NCBI RefSeq assembly: GCF_008107695.1
Contig: NZ_VIRG01000036.1
Coordinates: 372,001 to 436,000 of the forward strand
Origin: Stappia sp. BW2
Lineage (GTDB): Bacteria > Pseudomonadota > Alphaproteobacteria > Rhizobiales > Stappiaceae
Direction: 5' to 3'
DNA length: 64,000 nucleotides
Numbering within the stretch: the first letter of the stretch is position 1; the number at the start of each line of letters is the position of its first letter. Position numbers and translations under genes: made by a program. Of the stretch, positions 9,209 to 17,721 are shown piece after piece. The notes beneath the pieces were generated by a model. The model saw nothing but the letters and a program-made list of their open reading frames with translations, was not told the origin of the DNA and made no database searches.

Positions 9209-10039
9209 ATGAAGAGCATTCTTGCAACGATCGATGTTGAAACCGCCACGGAAACCGTTCTGTACGAGACGGAGCACCATCTGGAAGCGCCGAACTGGAC
9301 GCCGGACGGGGCGGCTCTGATCGTGAATGGCGGTGGCCGGCTCTACCGGTTTTCGCTCGATGATCCGAAGCTCCTTGAGATCGATACCGGCTTTGCCACA
9401 GCCCTCAACAATGATCACGGTCTGTCGCCGGATGGCTCTCTGCTGGCGGTCAGCGACGGGACGGAGACCGGGGCAAGCTGCATCTACACGCTGCCCGTGA
9501 CGGGTGGTGCGCCCCGACGGGTCACATTGCAAACACCGTCCTATTGGCACGGCTGGTCGCCGGATGGCGAGACACTTGCCTATGTCGGCAAAAGGCCGGA
9601 AACCGGGGGCACCTTTCAGGTTTTCACGATTGGTATCGACGGCGGTGAAGAACGGCAGATCACCCGCGAGTTCGATCATTGTGACGGGCCGGACTATACG
9701 CCCGATGGCGAATGGATCTGGTTCAACGGCGAGCGGGCAGCGGCTGTCCAGCTCTGGCGGGTCCGGCCGGACGGCAGCGGCTTGCAGCAGATGACGAAGG
9801 ACGAGCGGGTCAACTGGTTTCCGCATCCTTCTCCCAACGGCAGGACCGTTGCCTATCTCGCCTACGAGGTCGGTACGACAGGGCATCCGGCCAACAGAAC
9901 AGTCGAGTTGCGCGTTATGCCCGCTGAAGGCGGTTCACCGCGCATCCTGCGGTCGCTGTTCGGCGGCCAGGGAACGATCAATGTTCCGTCCTGGGCGCCG
10001 GACAGCAGGCGTTTTGCCTATATGCGCTACGAAGTGTGA
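9209..10039 (+). CDS. PD40/TolB-like beta-propeller protein
   Basis: This 276-residue protein consists of repeated WTPDG / LSPDG / WSPDG / YTPDG / PSPNG / WAPDS motifs spaced about 40-45 residues apart, diagnostic of PD40 (TolB-like WD40) blades. About six blades fill the whole length and no signal peptide is visible, so it is probably cytosolic, unlike periplasmic TolB. AGGAG lies six bases before the ATG. Proteins of this type are often annotated as biopolymer-transport or TolB-like; the function is unknown. It stands alone, convergent with the EamA transporter. Confidence 0.8.
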   Translation: MKSILATIDVETATETVLYETEHHLEAPNWTPDGAALIVNGGGRLYRFSLDDPKLLEIDTGFATALNNDHGLSPDGSLLAVSDGTETGASCIYTLPVTGGAPRRVTLQTPSYWHGWSPDGETLAYVGKRPETGGTFQVFTIGIDGGEERQITREFDHCDGPDYTPDGEWIWFNGERAAAVQLWRVRPDGSGLQQMTKDERVNWFPHPSPNGRTVAYLAYEVGTTGHPANRTVELRVMPAEGGSPRILRSLFGGQGTINVPSWAPDSRRFAYMRYEV

Positions 10040-10058
10040 CGGCAGGAGGTTGCGAGAG

Positions 10059-10979
10059 CTAGCGGGAGGCCGGAGGGATGATCTGCGGACCTTCGGCTGG
10101 GGTCACTCTCCGTACGCCCCACCGCAAGGTGACGGCAAGACTGGCCAGAATGATCAGTCCGAGGCCTGCAAGCTGCAGAAGGCTGATCAGATGGCCATAG
10201 GCAACGGCATCCACCAGCACAGCGCTGGCCGGATAGAGAAACAAGAGCACGGCGATCACGGGTGTTGTCAGTTTCGGCAGTGCCTTGTAGAGCACGACGT
10301 AAACACCGCCGGTGTGCACGAGCCCGATAACCGCGAGCCACCCCCACTGGCTGGCGGCCAAGCTCAGGGGGCTTGCCGGATAAAAGGCCGCGAGCATCAC
10401 GGAACCGGTCGCGAATTGAACGGTGGCAAGCTGCGGTGCGGATATGCCGGTCAGTCCCTTGGCGATGATTGTCACGCCTGAATAAAGAAACGCCGCGGCC
10501 AGCGTTGACGCGAGCCCGATGACATAGGACCGGTCTGCTGCCAGCTCCATGCCGCTCAATCCCGTGGCCAGCGCAAGACCGGCCAGGGCAACGCCGATCC
10601 AGAGCATCGTGACCGCATGAAGCTTTTCCCGGAACACGAAAGCGCCCAGAAGCACCACGAGAAACGGCTGGATGTGGAAGGTGATGGTGGCAACGGCAAT
10701 GCCCGTCCGCTGTATACCCTCGAAGAACAGCACCCAGTTCCCTGCCATCAGAACACCGCTGGCAACAGCCATGGCCAGAATGCGCGGTGACAGCCTGGCA
10801 AGCCGTGCCAGGTCCCCGCGATACTGGCAGTAGAACGCCAGGGCCAGGCCCCCGATTGCACAGCGATAGAAAGCGACGGTGACCGGGTCCGCACCGCTTT
10901 CCAGAACACACAGGCCGATCGTGCCAAGCAGTGTCTGTGCCGTGATGACGCCGAACATGCCTTCCATCTGTCTGGTCAT
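10059..10979 (-). CDS. EamA/DMT-superfamily transporter
   Basis: This 306-residue protein has ten hydrophobic segments arranged as two EamA repeats of five, the usual layout and length for the drug/metabolite transporter superfamily. It begins close to a divergent LysR gene; the 147-bp gap between them contains the inverted repeat TCAAA-N8-TTTGA, a likely shared operator. It probably exports a metabolite under control of that LysR protein. The substrate cannot be inferred. Confidence 0.9.
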   Translation of the reverse strand: MTRQMEGMFGVITAQTLLGTIGLCVLESGADPVTVAFYRCAIGGLALAFYCQYRGDLARLARLSPRILAMAVASGVLMAGNWVLFFEGIQRTGIAVATITFHIQPFLVVLLGAFVFREKLHAVTMLWIGVALAGLALATGLSGMELAADRSYVIGLASTLAAAFLYSGVTIIAKGLTGISAPQLATVQFATGSVMLAAFYPASPLSLAASQWGWLAVIGLVHTGGVYVVLYKALPKLTTPVIAVLLFLYPASAVLVDAVAYGHLISLLQLAGLGLIILASLAVTLRWGVRRVTPAEGPQIIPPASR

Positions 10980-11080
10980 GGGACGGGTCCTGACTGGCGG
11001 CGCTCAGCCGCTGCGCATAGATGCAACATCGGCGTGTTCTCGCCGTCTGCTGCTAAAATGAGGCCACTTTTATTGTTCGG

Positions 11081-11098
11081 TCAAACGATATAATTTGA
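11081..11098. promoter_or_regulatory. Candidate LysR operator (TCAAA-N8-TTTGA)
   Basis: An 18-bp inverted repeat with exact 5-bp arms lies in the AT-rich gap between the divergent EamA and LysR genes. This is the expected place and form for a LysR-type binding site (T-N11-A class). Confidence 0.5.
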
Positions 11099-11126
11099 AG
11101 ATACTTATTGGATTTATTGAAGAATA

Positions 11127-11969
11127 ATGCAGCTTGATCACGCCCTTCTGCGCACCTTCCTCGCCTGTGTCGATGCCATGAGCTTTTCGCGCGCGGCAAC
11201 CCGCGTGCACAAGTCGCCGGCGACGGTGTCCATGCAGATTCAGCGCCTGGAAGACCGCATCGGCAAGCCGCTGTTTATGCGCGACACGCGCAATCTGGCC
11301 CTCACGCGGACGGGAGAGGAACTGGAAGGTTACGCCAGGAGAATCCTGCGCCTGCACGATGAGGCCGTCGAAGCCTTTCGCCAGCCCGAGATGGAAGGAG
11401 CAGTCACGATCGGAGCGCCGGACGACTACATCGCCGCCATGCTGCCAGATGTTCTCAGGCGGTTCGCCAGTCTGTTTCCGCGTGTCGAGTTGAACGTCGT
11501 TTGTGCCCAGTCGACGGCACTGCTGCCGCAGGTCGACGATGGCCAGATCGACCTTGCCATTGTCACGCGTACAGGCGGAACGGAAGGGCGGCTCATCCGC
11601 CGGGAGCCGATGGTCTGGATCAGCTCCCGCGATGGTCAGGCATTGGAACGGGATCCGCTTCCCGTCGCACTTTATGAGGCTGGCAGCCAGGCCCGCGCGG
11701 TTACGCTGGAGGCGCTGGGGCGTAGCGGTCTGCGCTACCGGTCCGCCTATTCAAGCTTCAGTCATTCGGCGCTGGTCACGCTTGTCGAGGCGGGCCTTGC
11801 GGTTGCCGCCGTCGTACAGATGGCCGTTCCTCCAACGGTCGAGCGTGTCGATCACGACCGCGGCCTGCCGCCCCTGGAGCCGCTGGACATCATCCTCGTG
11901 CGCAGCAAAGGCGCACAATCCAGTGCGTGCGAAGCTCTGGCAACCGCTCTGCTGGAAGGGGAGATGTGA
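11127..11969 (+). CDS. LysR-family transcriptional regulator
   Basis: This 280-residue protein has the LysR N-terminal helix-turn-helix (residues about 1-60: LLRTFLACVDAMSFSRAATR, then VSMQIQRLEDRIGKPLFMR) and a periplasmic-binding-like effector domain after residue 85. It is divergent from the EamA transporter and likely regulates it. Its last 22 codons have a decayed, equal-length copy at 12546-12611, about 580 bp downstream, so the gene's 3' end, or that of a paralogue, was duplicated or displaced. Confidence 0.9.
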   Translation: MQLDHALLRTFLACVDAMSFSRAATRVHKSPATVSMQIQRLEDRIGKPLFMRDTRNLALTRTGEELEGYARRILRLHDEAVEAFRQPEMEGAVTIGAPDDYIAAMLPDVLRRFASLFPRVELNVVCAQSTALLPQVDDGQIDLAIVTRTGGTEGRLIRREPMVWISSRDGQALERDPLPVALYEAGSQARAVTLEALGRSGLRYRSAYSSFSHSALVTLVEAGLAVAAVVQMAVPPTVERVDHDRGLPPLEPLDIILVRSKGAQSSACEALATALLEGEM

Positions 11970-12012
11970 GCGCACCGGCCAGCCGTCCGGCACGCAAAGG
12001 TCAGAGCTGTGC

Positions 12013-12363
12013 TCAGCCGTCGTCTTTCAGCCCGTCAAAGGCTGCTAGCGCCTCGGCTCCGTAGATCATCGAGGGGCCGCCGCCCATATAGACGGAGACG
12101 CCAATCACTTCGAGTATCTCGTCCCTGTTCGCCCCCAGGCGTGCCGCGGCGCGGGCGTGATAGGCAAGACAACCGTCGCAGCGGGCGGTGATGCCGATGG
12201 CCAGCGCGATCAGTTCCTTGGTTTTTGCGTCAAGCGTGCCGGGTGCAGTCGCGGCTTTCGCCAGGGATCCGAAACCCTTGGCGACCTCCGGAATGCCTTT
12301 GCGCACGGCGGCCATGCGTTCATCGGTTTGGGCCACAAACTCGTCCCAGTCGGAAACAGCCAT
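12013..12363 (-). CDS. Carboxymuconolactone decarboxylase-family (AhpD-like) protein
   Basis: This 116-residue protein has the CMD-family active-site motif CDGCLAYHARAA (CxxC...H) at about residues 59-70, inside a helical AhpD-like fold. Members act as alkylhydroperoxidase or decarboxylase-type enzymes; the CxxC favours a peroxidase or redox role. The 135-bp repeat begins only about 40 bp upstream of its ATG, so its promoter probably lies within or next to the repeat. Confidence 0.85.
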   Translation of the reverse strand: MAVSDWDEFVAQTDERMAAVRKGIPEVAKGFGSLAKAATAPGTLDAKTKELIALAIGITARCDGCLAYHARAAARLGANRDEILEVIGVSVYMGGGPSMIYGAEALAAFDGLKDDG

Positions 12364-12401
12364 GCTTCATCTCCATGTTGCGGGAAATTATGTCAGGCAA
12401 C

Positions 12402-12536
12402 CTAGGCTGGGACTGCGATGCAGGCGTTGATGTGGCTCAAGCCTGCTGGCGAGGCCGCTCTGTTGTCGCCCTCGCGAGACGATGCGCGCTCTGCCTGCCT
12501 TGTGGGGAAGCGGCCAGCGCGCATCATCGGTTTCAG
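12402..12536 (+). repeat. 135-bp direct repeat, left copy
   Basis: This segment matches 14187-14321 in the same orientation and at equal length with three mismatches. It contains a long hairpin: GACGATGCGCGCT (12478-12490) pairs with AGCGCGCATCATC (12516-12528) with one mismatch. It has no convincing gene. The two copies bound an AT-rich segment with a PD-(D/E)XK-like gene. Confidence 0.95.
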
Positions 12537-12545
12537 TTTGTTCTC

Positions 12546-12611
12546 AGCAAAGAACCATAATCCAGTGCGTGTGAGGACATGGCCATGGCTCTGCTAGAAG
12601 GGCGGGCGTAA
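12546..12611 (+). pseudogene. Relic of a LysR-gene 3' end
   Basis: These 66 bases align without gaps to the last 66 bases of the LysR gene at 11904-11969, including the stop position. Shared residues are SSACE followed by ALLEG. The copy carries an internal TAA codon and cannot be a functional gene. It starts within about ten bases of the end of the left 135-bp repeat. Confidence 0.75.
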
Positions 12612-12773
12612 TCTTCAAAAAGTCATCAGAGTAAATAATGATTTTTACCAATTAAATCAGAATTATAGACTTTTTTGTCCAATCTTTTTCAAGTCAGGTT
12701 TCTAAGATTAAATTTTGACATTTCCCGCAAAAGTAGCACTCTTAATTACATAAATTAATTGGGGGGAAGCGTT

Positions 12774-14144
12774 ATGAGGCCAGAATATCTCATTCAAGGA
12801 GAACCAGCTCGTTTATTTCCGGTACTGGCAACGACAAGCAAAGAAGGAAGAACGACTTCCATTTTGTTAGCCTGCTTGTCAAAAATAGATGAATTCACTC
12901 GAGAGTTACTAAGACCGATCGGGGTTTCTATGGGAAAACGAGCTAGCGTTGAATGTTGGACGGAAATTGTATTCAAAAATGAGAGTAAAGGAATAAAAGA
13001 CCGTCCAGATGGCCTCATTATTGTAAGAAACGGAAAAAAGGAATGGCGTTGTTTAGTAGAGGCGAAGGTTGGTATTGCAGAGTTAACTTCAGATCAAATC
13101 GAAAAATATAGAAATTTGGCGAAAGAAAATGGAATTGATTGTGTACTCACAATATCCAATCAATTTGCAACTAGAGTTGATCATCATCCAATTGAAGCGG
13201 TTCGGAAAACACGATCTAAAATACCGATTTTTCACTGGTCGTGGATGTTTGTGCTAACCTCAGCAGACTTGTTGATTAAGACTAATTCTATTGAAGATCG
13301 AGATCAGTATTTACTCCTTGAAGAGCTTAGACGTTTTCTTACCCATGACAGCGCGGGTGTAAAAGGTTTTGATAGTATGCCCCCTGAATGGGTGGAACTT
13401 AACAAACAAGTATCAGCCGGTAGCAAGATTTCAACAAAATCAGAAATTGCCCAATCTGTACTCATTGCTTGGCATCAAGAAACGAAAGATCTTTCTTTAA
13501 TACTCAGCCGTCTGACAGAGGCCGCGGTTTCGGAGCGCTTGTCACGTAAACATGCCGCAGATCCCAGCTTGCGCATCGCAGACGAACTTCAACATCTTAA
13601 GGAGCAATGTAAATTAGAGACGTGGCTAGATATACCGAATGCAGCTGCTCCTTTGGAAATTGTCGCGGATATTACGCGTCGTACAGTTGAGGTAAGCATG
13701 TCTATTTCAGCGCCTAAAGATAAGCAAAGTTCCAAGGCGCGTTTGAATTGGTTATTAAGGCAATTCAGGGAAAAGGTTCCAGACGATTTGCACATAAGAT
13801 TCATATGGCCAGGCAGAAGTGAGAATAATCATGCTGATTTCAAGAGCTTGAAAGAAGACCCATCTATTATTGAGGTCAACAAAAATGGTTCTCAAGTACT
13901 GGGATTTCAGATTTTTATTTCTAGAAGACTTTCAAGTAGATTTACGCAGAGAAAGAATTTTATATCTGATTTGGAGGAAATTGTTCCCGAATTCTATCGA
14001 GAAGTTGGGCAGTTTATTGTGCCGTGGCGAGAAAAAGCTCCCCAAATCAAAAGCCAACGCAATGAAGCAAGTGATGTCACTGTACAGGCGCTTGAGGAAG
14101 AAAGCGAAGCCAACGCGGTATCCGGAAATGATAATTCGGCATAG
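12774..14144 (+). CDS. AT-rich PD-(D/E)XK-nuclease-like protein on a repeat-flanked island
   Basis: This 456-residue protein is not one I recognise as a named family. Residues about 80-105 read RPDGLII, then WRCLVEAKVG, which fits the PD-(D/E)XK nuclease core (D...ExK). A following Q-rich helix (TSDQIEKYRNLA) fits the usual core as well. The C-terminal half shows no known domain; a segment near residues 320-345 is rich in K/R. I chose ATG 12774, preceded by GGGGGGAAG. Codon use and base composition are clearly AT-richer than either neighbour, indicating transfer. A role in DNA cleavage or defence is inferred only. Confidence 0.7.
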   Translation: MRPEYLIQGEPARLFPVLATTSKEGRTTSILLACLSKIDEFTRELLRPIGVSMGKRASVECWTEIVFKNESKGIKDRPDGLIIVRNGKKEWRCLVEAKVGIAELTSDQIEKYRNLAKENGIDCVLTISNQFATRVDHHPIEAVRKTRSKIPIFHWSWMFVLTSADLLIKTNSIEDRDQYLLLEELRRFLTHDSAGVKGFDSMPPEWVELNKQVSAGSKISTKSEIAQSVLIAWHQETKDLSLILSRLTEAAVSERLSRKHAADPSLRIADELQHLKEQCKLETWLDIPNAAAPLEIVADITRRTVEVSMSISAPKDKQSSKARLNWLLRQFREKVPDDLHIRFIWPGRSENNHADFKSLKEDPSIIEVNKNGSQVLGFQIFISRRLSSRFTQRKNFISDLEEIVPEFYREVGQFIVPWREKAPQIKSQRNEASDVTVQALEEESEANAVSGNDNSA

Positions 14145-14186
14145 TTAGCTTTCATAGGGAAGAATTACTTTGATTAGTACTCACGT

Positions 14187-14321
14187 CTAGGCGGGGACCG
14201 CGATGCAGGCGTTGATGTGGCTCAAGCCTGCTGGCGAGGCCGCTCTGTCGTCGCCCTCGCGAGACGATGCGCGCTCTGCCTGCCTTGTGGGGAAGCGGCC
14301 AGCGCGCATCATCGGTTTCAG
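14187..14321 (+). repeat. 135-bp direct repeat, right copy
   Basis: This copy matches 12402-12536 with 132 of 135 identities and keeps the same internal hairpin. It ends about 14 bp before the stop codon of the convergent zinT gene. Confidence 0.95.
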
Positions 14322-14334
14322 CCGGTATGCGGCC

Positions 14335-15009
14335 TTAATGCGCCGTCATTTCATGGACGATTTCGTCACCGTTCAACGCCGCCGGATAGTAGGTTGGCCA
14401 GTTGGTCAGTTCCTTCAGGATCTCCGCCCGGTCCTCACCCCAGTAAAGGTGATAGTGATCGGCTTTCGAAGGGGCGATCCGGTGGTCGCTGAACTGGATG
14501 AAGGCCGGAGCGTTGTCATCGCCCGCGGTTTTCTTGAAGATGAAGCGGACGCCGCGGTTGCCTTTCTTGTAGGTCAGGACTTCCAGGCCGTCGGCAACAT
14601 ACTGCCCTTTGAAGGCGCCGTTTTCCGTCTGAAAGGTTACGCTGTCCGCATCGATCACGATCCGGTCCACATCGGTGCGATAGCCCGCCTCGTAGTAGGC
14701 TTTGTACTCTTCTGCCGATTTGCTGCCGTGTTCGGCCTTATGTGCCATTACCGGGTCCAGTGTCCCGTCCTGCAGGTAGGGATAAACGGATTGCCACTCG
14801 CCTTGCCAATCGGTCAGCAGGCGCGGCTTGATCTGGCTATCCTCGAAATAGCCCTTGGAAATCTGCCGCTCTGCATCGCTTGCATGATCGTGCGAATGGT
14901 CGTGTTTTGTCGCTGTGTCCTTGGCGCTCTGCGCCAGTGCGGGGCCGGCCACGAAAAGCGTCGTTATGACCGCAAAGGCGCCTGCCAGCCTGCCAAAACG
15001 TGATTGCAT
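14335..15009 (-). CDS. zinT: ZinT-family periplasmic zinc-binding protein
   Basis: This 224-residue protein has a signal peptide (cleavage near AGPALA-QSA, residue about 26), a His-rich segment (HDHSHDH, about 36-42) and the ZinT/YodA lipocalin-like domain with WQGEWQSVYPYL and the metal-binding HYHLYWG near the C-terminus. ZinT binds Zn2+ (or Cd2+) in the periplasm and hands it to ZnuA-type importers. A Zur-box-like palindrome lies about 48 bp upstream, consistent with induction on zinc starvation. No znu genes lie in the window. Confidence 0.92.
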   Translation of the reverse strand: MQSRFGRLAGAFAVITTLFVAGPALAQSAKDTATKHDHSHDHASDAERQISKGYFEDSQIKPRLLTDWQGEWQSVYPYLQDGTLDPVMAHKAEHGSKSAEEYKAYYEAGYRTDVDRIVIDADSVTFQTENGAFKGQYVADGLEVLTYKKGNRGVRFIFKKTAGDDNAPAFIQFSDHRIAPSKADHYHLYWGEDRAEILKELTNWPTYYPAALNGDEIVHEMTAH

Positions 15010-15056
15010 GGATGTGATCCTCTGATGAAAAGGGGAGGGAAAGTGGGAATTGATTC

Positions 15057-15074
15057 GTAACGTTATTACATTAC
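15057..15074 (-). promoter_or_regulatory. Candidate Zur box upstream of zinT
   Basis: The 18 bases GTAACGTTATTACATTAC form an imperfect palindrome (seven of nine arm positions pair). They resemble the alphaproteobacterial Zur-site pattern centred on GTTATNNNATAAC. The position, about 50 bp upstream of the zinT start, fits zinc-dependent repression. Confidence 0.6.
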
Positions 15075-15311
15075 TTGGAGCTACCTAACGCACCGCACGT
15101 GGTGAGGCAACGTCAAAGACATAATTTCCACACGGGGCAGAAAGCCGGAGCCAAGGAGGAGGAGGGGAGCCACCGGGTAAAGGAAGACAGTGAATGGCCT
15201 CTTTCAAAAACCAAGTCCTCTCGCACCCGGTTGCTCGGAGGAAAACTGCGGCAGTGACGGGCGAGAGATTCTATAGTTTTGAAGCGGTGAGGTGGGGAGC
15301 TGCGGGGGCGA

Positions 15312-15890
15312 TCAGGACCCAGGCAAGACTTTTTCGATCGCGGTTGTTACATCCGGCGCGGTCGGGGGCACTGGTGTCGGAAACCAGGCAACAATGCTGC
15401 CGTCAGGCCCAACCAGATACTTGTGGAAGTTCCAGTAGGGCCGCGCCATGGGGCCGAGTTCGCGGGCAGCCCAGAGGTAAAACGGATGGGCCCGATCACC
15501 CTTCACCACCGTTTTGGCGGTCAGCGGAAATTCCGCACCGTATTTGGCCTCACAGAACTTGGCGATGTCACCATGGGCCCGGGGTTCCTGGCCGCCGAAA
15601 TCGTTGGAAGGGACACCGAGCACCAGCAAGCCACGGTCTGAATAGGTTTCATGAAGTTTCTGCAGGCCGGCCAATTGACCACTGAAGCCGCATTCCGTTG
15701 CCGTGTTGACGACCAGCACCGCCTTGCCGGCGTAGTCCTTCAGCGCAAGCGGTTCGCCATAGGGCATTTCAAAGGTGAAGGCATGGGCCGTCTGACCCGC
15801 CCCACTCTGCTCATCGAGGTCCTGGGCCTGAACGGCGGTAGAGACCAACACTGCCGCCACGTACAAAACGAAAGAGTACAGCCGGAACAT
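15312..15890 (-). CDS. Secreted glutathione peroxidase-family protein
   Basis: This 192-residue protein has a signal peptide (hydrophobic residues 5-20, AQA-type site near 22) and the GPx fold. NTATECGFSGQ at about residues 62-72 carries the peroxidatic cysteine, GVPSNDFGGQEP at about 92-103 the glutamine, and RPYWNFHKYLVG the tryptophan/asparagine motif. It reduces hydroperoxides, presumably in the periplasm, most likely with thioredoxin-like donors because this is the cysteine form. Confidence 0.92.
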   Translation of the reverse strand: MFRLYSFVLYVAAVLVSTAVQAQDLDEQSGAGQTAHAFTFEMPYGEPLALKDYAGKAVLVVNTATECGFSGQLAGLQKLHETYSDRGLLVLGVPSNDFGGQEPRAHGDIAKFCEAKYGAEFPLTAKTVVKGDRAHPFYLWAARELGPMARPYWNFHKYLVGPDGSIVAWFPTPVPPTAPDVTTAIEKVLPGS

Positions 15891-15983
15891 TTCAACATCC
15901 TTGCGGTTTGAAAATGCTACGCGCAGGGTTTGGTGTCAGATCACTGACCCTGGACACGGCGGCGCCAACGCCAGTGGGGGCGG

Positions 15984-16550
15984 TTATCCGCCCCGGAAAC
16001 CGGAACTCGACCGGCTGCCGAACCCGCCGCGCGAGGCGATGGAGGTCCGTGTCTGGACCTTTGCCGGCTTGGGCGGCGTCTTGACGGCGTCGTCATAGGT
16101 ACGCCAGCTGCCACCGCCATAGCTACCGACGTAATAACCGCCGGATGTGTAGTACCGTGAGCTGCCGCGTTCCGAATAGATCGGACGGACATTGCTCTGG
16201 ATCAGCTGGTTGGTCACGGGACCGGTCAGCGCCCCTGCCAGGAAGTATCCTGCCGGAAACGGCGTGTAGTAGGACGACCCGTTGCTGGCAGTGTCATAGG
16301 CGCAGGCATTGTTGCCGTGTTGCTCGTTGCACAGCTGGACAGTTGAGTAGCGCGGACCCGAAGCCCTGTGGATTGCCTTGCCAGCTGTAATTGCCTCGGC
16401 ACAAACCTCGTCCGGAACATAGTTGTCAGCGACACATTCCGCCTCGGTCTTGTAGACCTTGCCATCCAGTGTCGGTTCGTCCGAACAGCCCGCAATGGTC
16501 ACGGTTGTTGTCGCCATGACCATCAGCTTGATCGACTTGGAGCGTTTCAT
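15984..16550 (-). CDS. DUF1190-family (YjfM/YgiB-like) lipoprotein
   Basis: This 188-residue protein has a lipoprotein-like signal (MVMATTTVTIAGC, Cys about 22), then a Cys-rich core (YKTEAECVADNYVPDEVC; CNEQHGNNACAY) and a Gly/Ser/Tyr-rich tail ending in RGG repeats. This is the DUF1190 pattern of YgiB and YjfM. In Escherichia coli yjfM is in the yjfIJKLMC set, and the other members lie next to this gene here. The function is unknown; an envelope-associated role is likely. Confidence 0.82.
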   Translation of the reverse strand: MKRSKSIKLMVMATTTVTIAGCSDEPTLDGKVYKTEAECVADNYVPDEVCAEAITAGKAIHRASGPRYSTVQLCNEQHGNNACAYDTASNGSSYYTPFPAGYFLAGALTGPVTNQLIQSNVRPIYSERGSSRYYTSGGYYVGSYGGGSWRTYDDAVKTPPKPAKVQTRTSIASRGGFGSRSSSGFRGG

Positions 16551-16642
16551 GAATTTTCTCCCGACCTTCTAACGGTCTGATGAAATGCTTTGCATGATAA
16601 GGCCTGGAGCACCGGCGCACGACCGTGCCCGAACCGGCCTGG

Positions 16643-17053
16643 TCAGTAGGTGATGCAGGCGGCGTTCAGCAGACCGACCGTGAGTGAAATGGCAGCAAGA
16701 TTGGTGCTGATCGCCATCTCGCCACCCTTGATACGCTCCGTGACTTTCGGAAAGAACCGGCGGAAGACCTGATAGACGACAAGCTGCGCGGCGCAGGCGA
16801 TGATGCCCCAGACGATGAAGTCGAAGATGCTCACCGAATTGGCCGCGGCGCTGGCCAGCGGCAACGAAAAGCCGAGAAACGCCCCGCTGAAGACCACTGA
16901 AGCGGCAACGTTGTTTTCCTTGATCAGGGCCATTTCGTCATGTGGCGTCATCACAGTATAGATTTTCATGAAAACCAGCAGCATGACGATGGCTGTAATG
17001 AAATAGGCAATAAACGGAACGATGCCTGAAAGGGATGCCTGAAGGTCTGCCAT
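16643..17053 (-). CDS. DUF350-family (YjfL-like) membrane protein
   Basis: This 136-residue protein has four membrane helices (about 10-32, 45-65, 70-95 and 112-134) as in DUF350/YjfL. I chose ATG 17053, with GGAG six bases upstream; a GTG 12 bases earlier would also keep the frame. It lies 20 bases after the DUF2491 gene in a probable operon with the K+ channel. DUF350 proteins recur with PspA and ATP-grasp genes in envelope-stress loci. Confidence 0.85.
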   Translation of the reverse strand: MADLQASLSGIVPFIAYFITAIVMLLVFMKIYTVMTPHDEMALIKENNVAASVVFSGAFLGFSLPLASAAANSVSIFDFIVWGIIACAAQLVVYQVFRRFFPKVTERIKGGEMAISTNLAAISLTVGLLNAACITY

Positions 17054-17073
17054 ATGGGTCTCCACTATTCAGT

Positions 17074-17721
17074 TCAGACAGAAAAATTATGACGTTCGAG
17101 CGGGAACCCTAGCATGAACGCGACACTGCGTTCCGCATTTTCCGGCTCTTCCATGTTGACGAGCAGCATTTCGTCCCGCCCGTCCTGCAGGGTTCGGGCA
17201 AAGAGCATGGCTGTCTGGAAAATCTTCCGCCTGCCGCCGCCTTCGCGGTCGTCGCAGACTTCCTCCCAGTAGGTCATGGGGTCTTCGGGAACGGTTGAGG
17301 TGTCGAACCAGGCGCGCTCGAAGCGGTAATCCTGGCCGTCGCCCGGCAGCGAAAAACTGGTCTGGCGGATCGCGGTTTTCACCCGGTTCCATTCGGCATC
17401 GCCGGACGGGTACTGCACGTCATAGAAATACCAGAGCATGATCTCGTCGACACGCTCGTCCTCCGCGCCGTCGCCGCCCTGAAACTGGATCAGAAAACGG
17501 TCGTCATCGGGATAGAAACGATGCATGTGCGATTGCTCGCCGAGATCGCAATGGCCCTGGGCGGTGATCATCAGCGTTGTGTCCGGCCGCTCGATCAAGC
17601 TGTCAGTCGGCAGAAGGCGCAGCGCGATGGGGTCAAAGGAGATGCCCCGCCCAATGGTCAGACCGAGAATTTCCGGCGGCTGCCAGCCTTTGGCTTTCCT
17701 GTTAAACAGTGATCCGAACAT
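17074..17721 (-). CDS. DUF2491-family (YjfK-like) protein
   Basis: About 215 soluble residues match DUF2491/YjfK, for example PPEILGLTIGRGISFDP near the N-terminus and DDDRFLIQFQGG in the middle. The ATG at 17721 has GGGGGAG just upstream; a TTG four codons earlier is possible. The start lies inside the last codons of the K+ channel gene (20-base overlap), so the two are translated in tandem. The molecular role is unknown; the family travels with PspA/YjfJ. Confidence 0.85.
   Translation of the reverse strand: MFGSLFNRKAKGWQPPEILGLTIGRGISFDPIALRLLPTDSLIERPDTTLMITAQGHCDLGEQSHMHRFYPDDDRFLIQFQGGDGAEDERVDEIMLWYFYDVQYPSGDAEWNRVKTAIRQTSFSLPGDGQDYRFERAWFDTSTVPEDPMTYWEEVCDDREGGGRRKIFQTAMLFARTLQDGRDEMLLVNMEEPENAERSVAFMLGFPLERHNFSV

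Noticed and set aside
12402-14321. The repeat-flanked segment as an insertion sequence
   Set aside because: No transposase is encoded, the ends are direct rather than inverted repeats, and no target duplication is evident.
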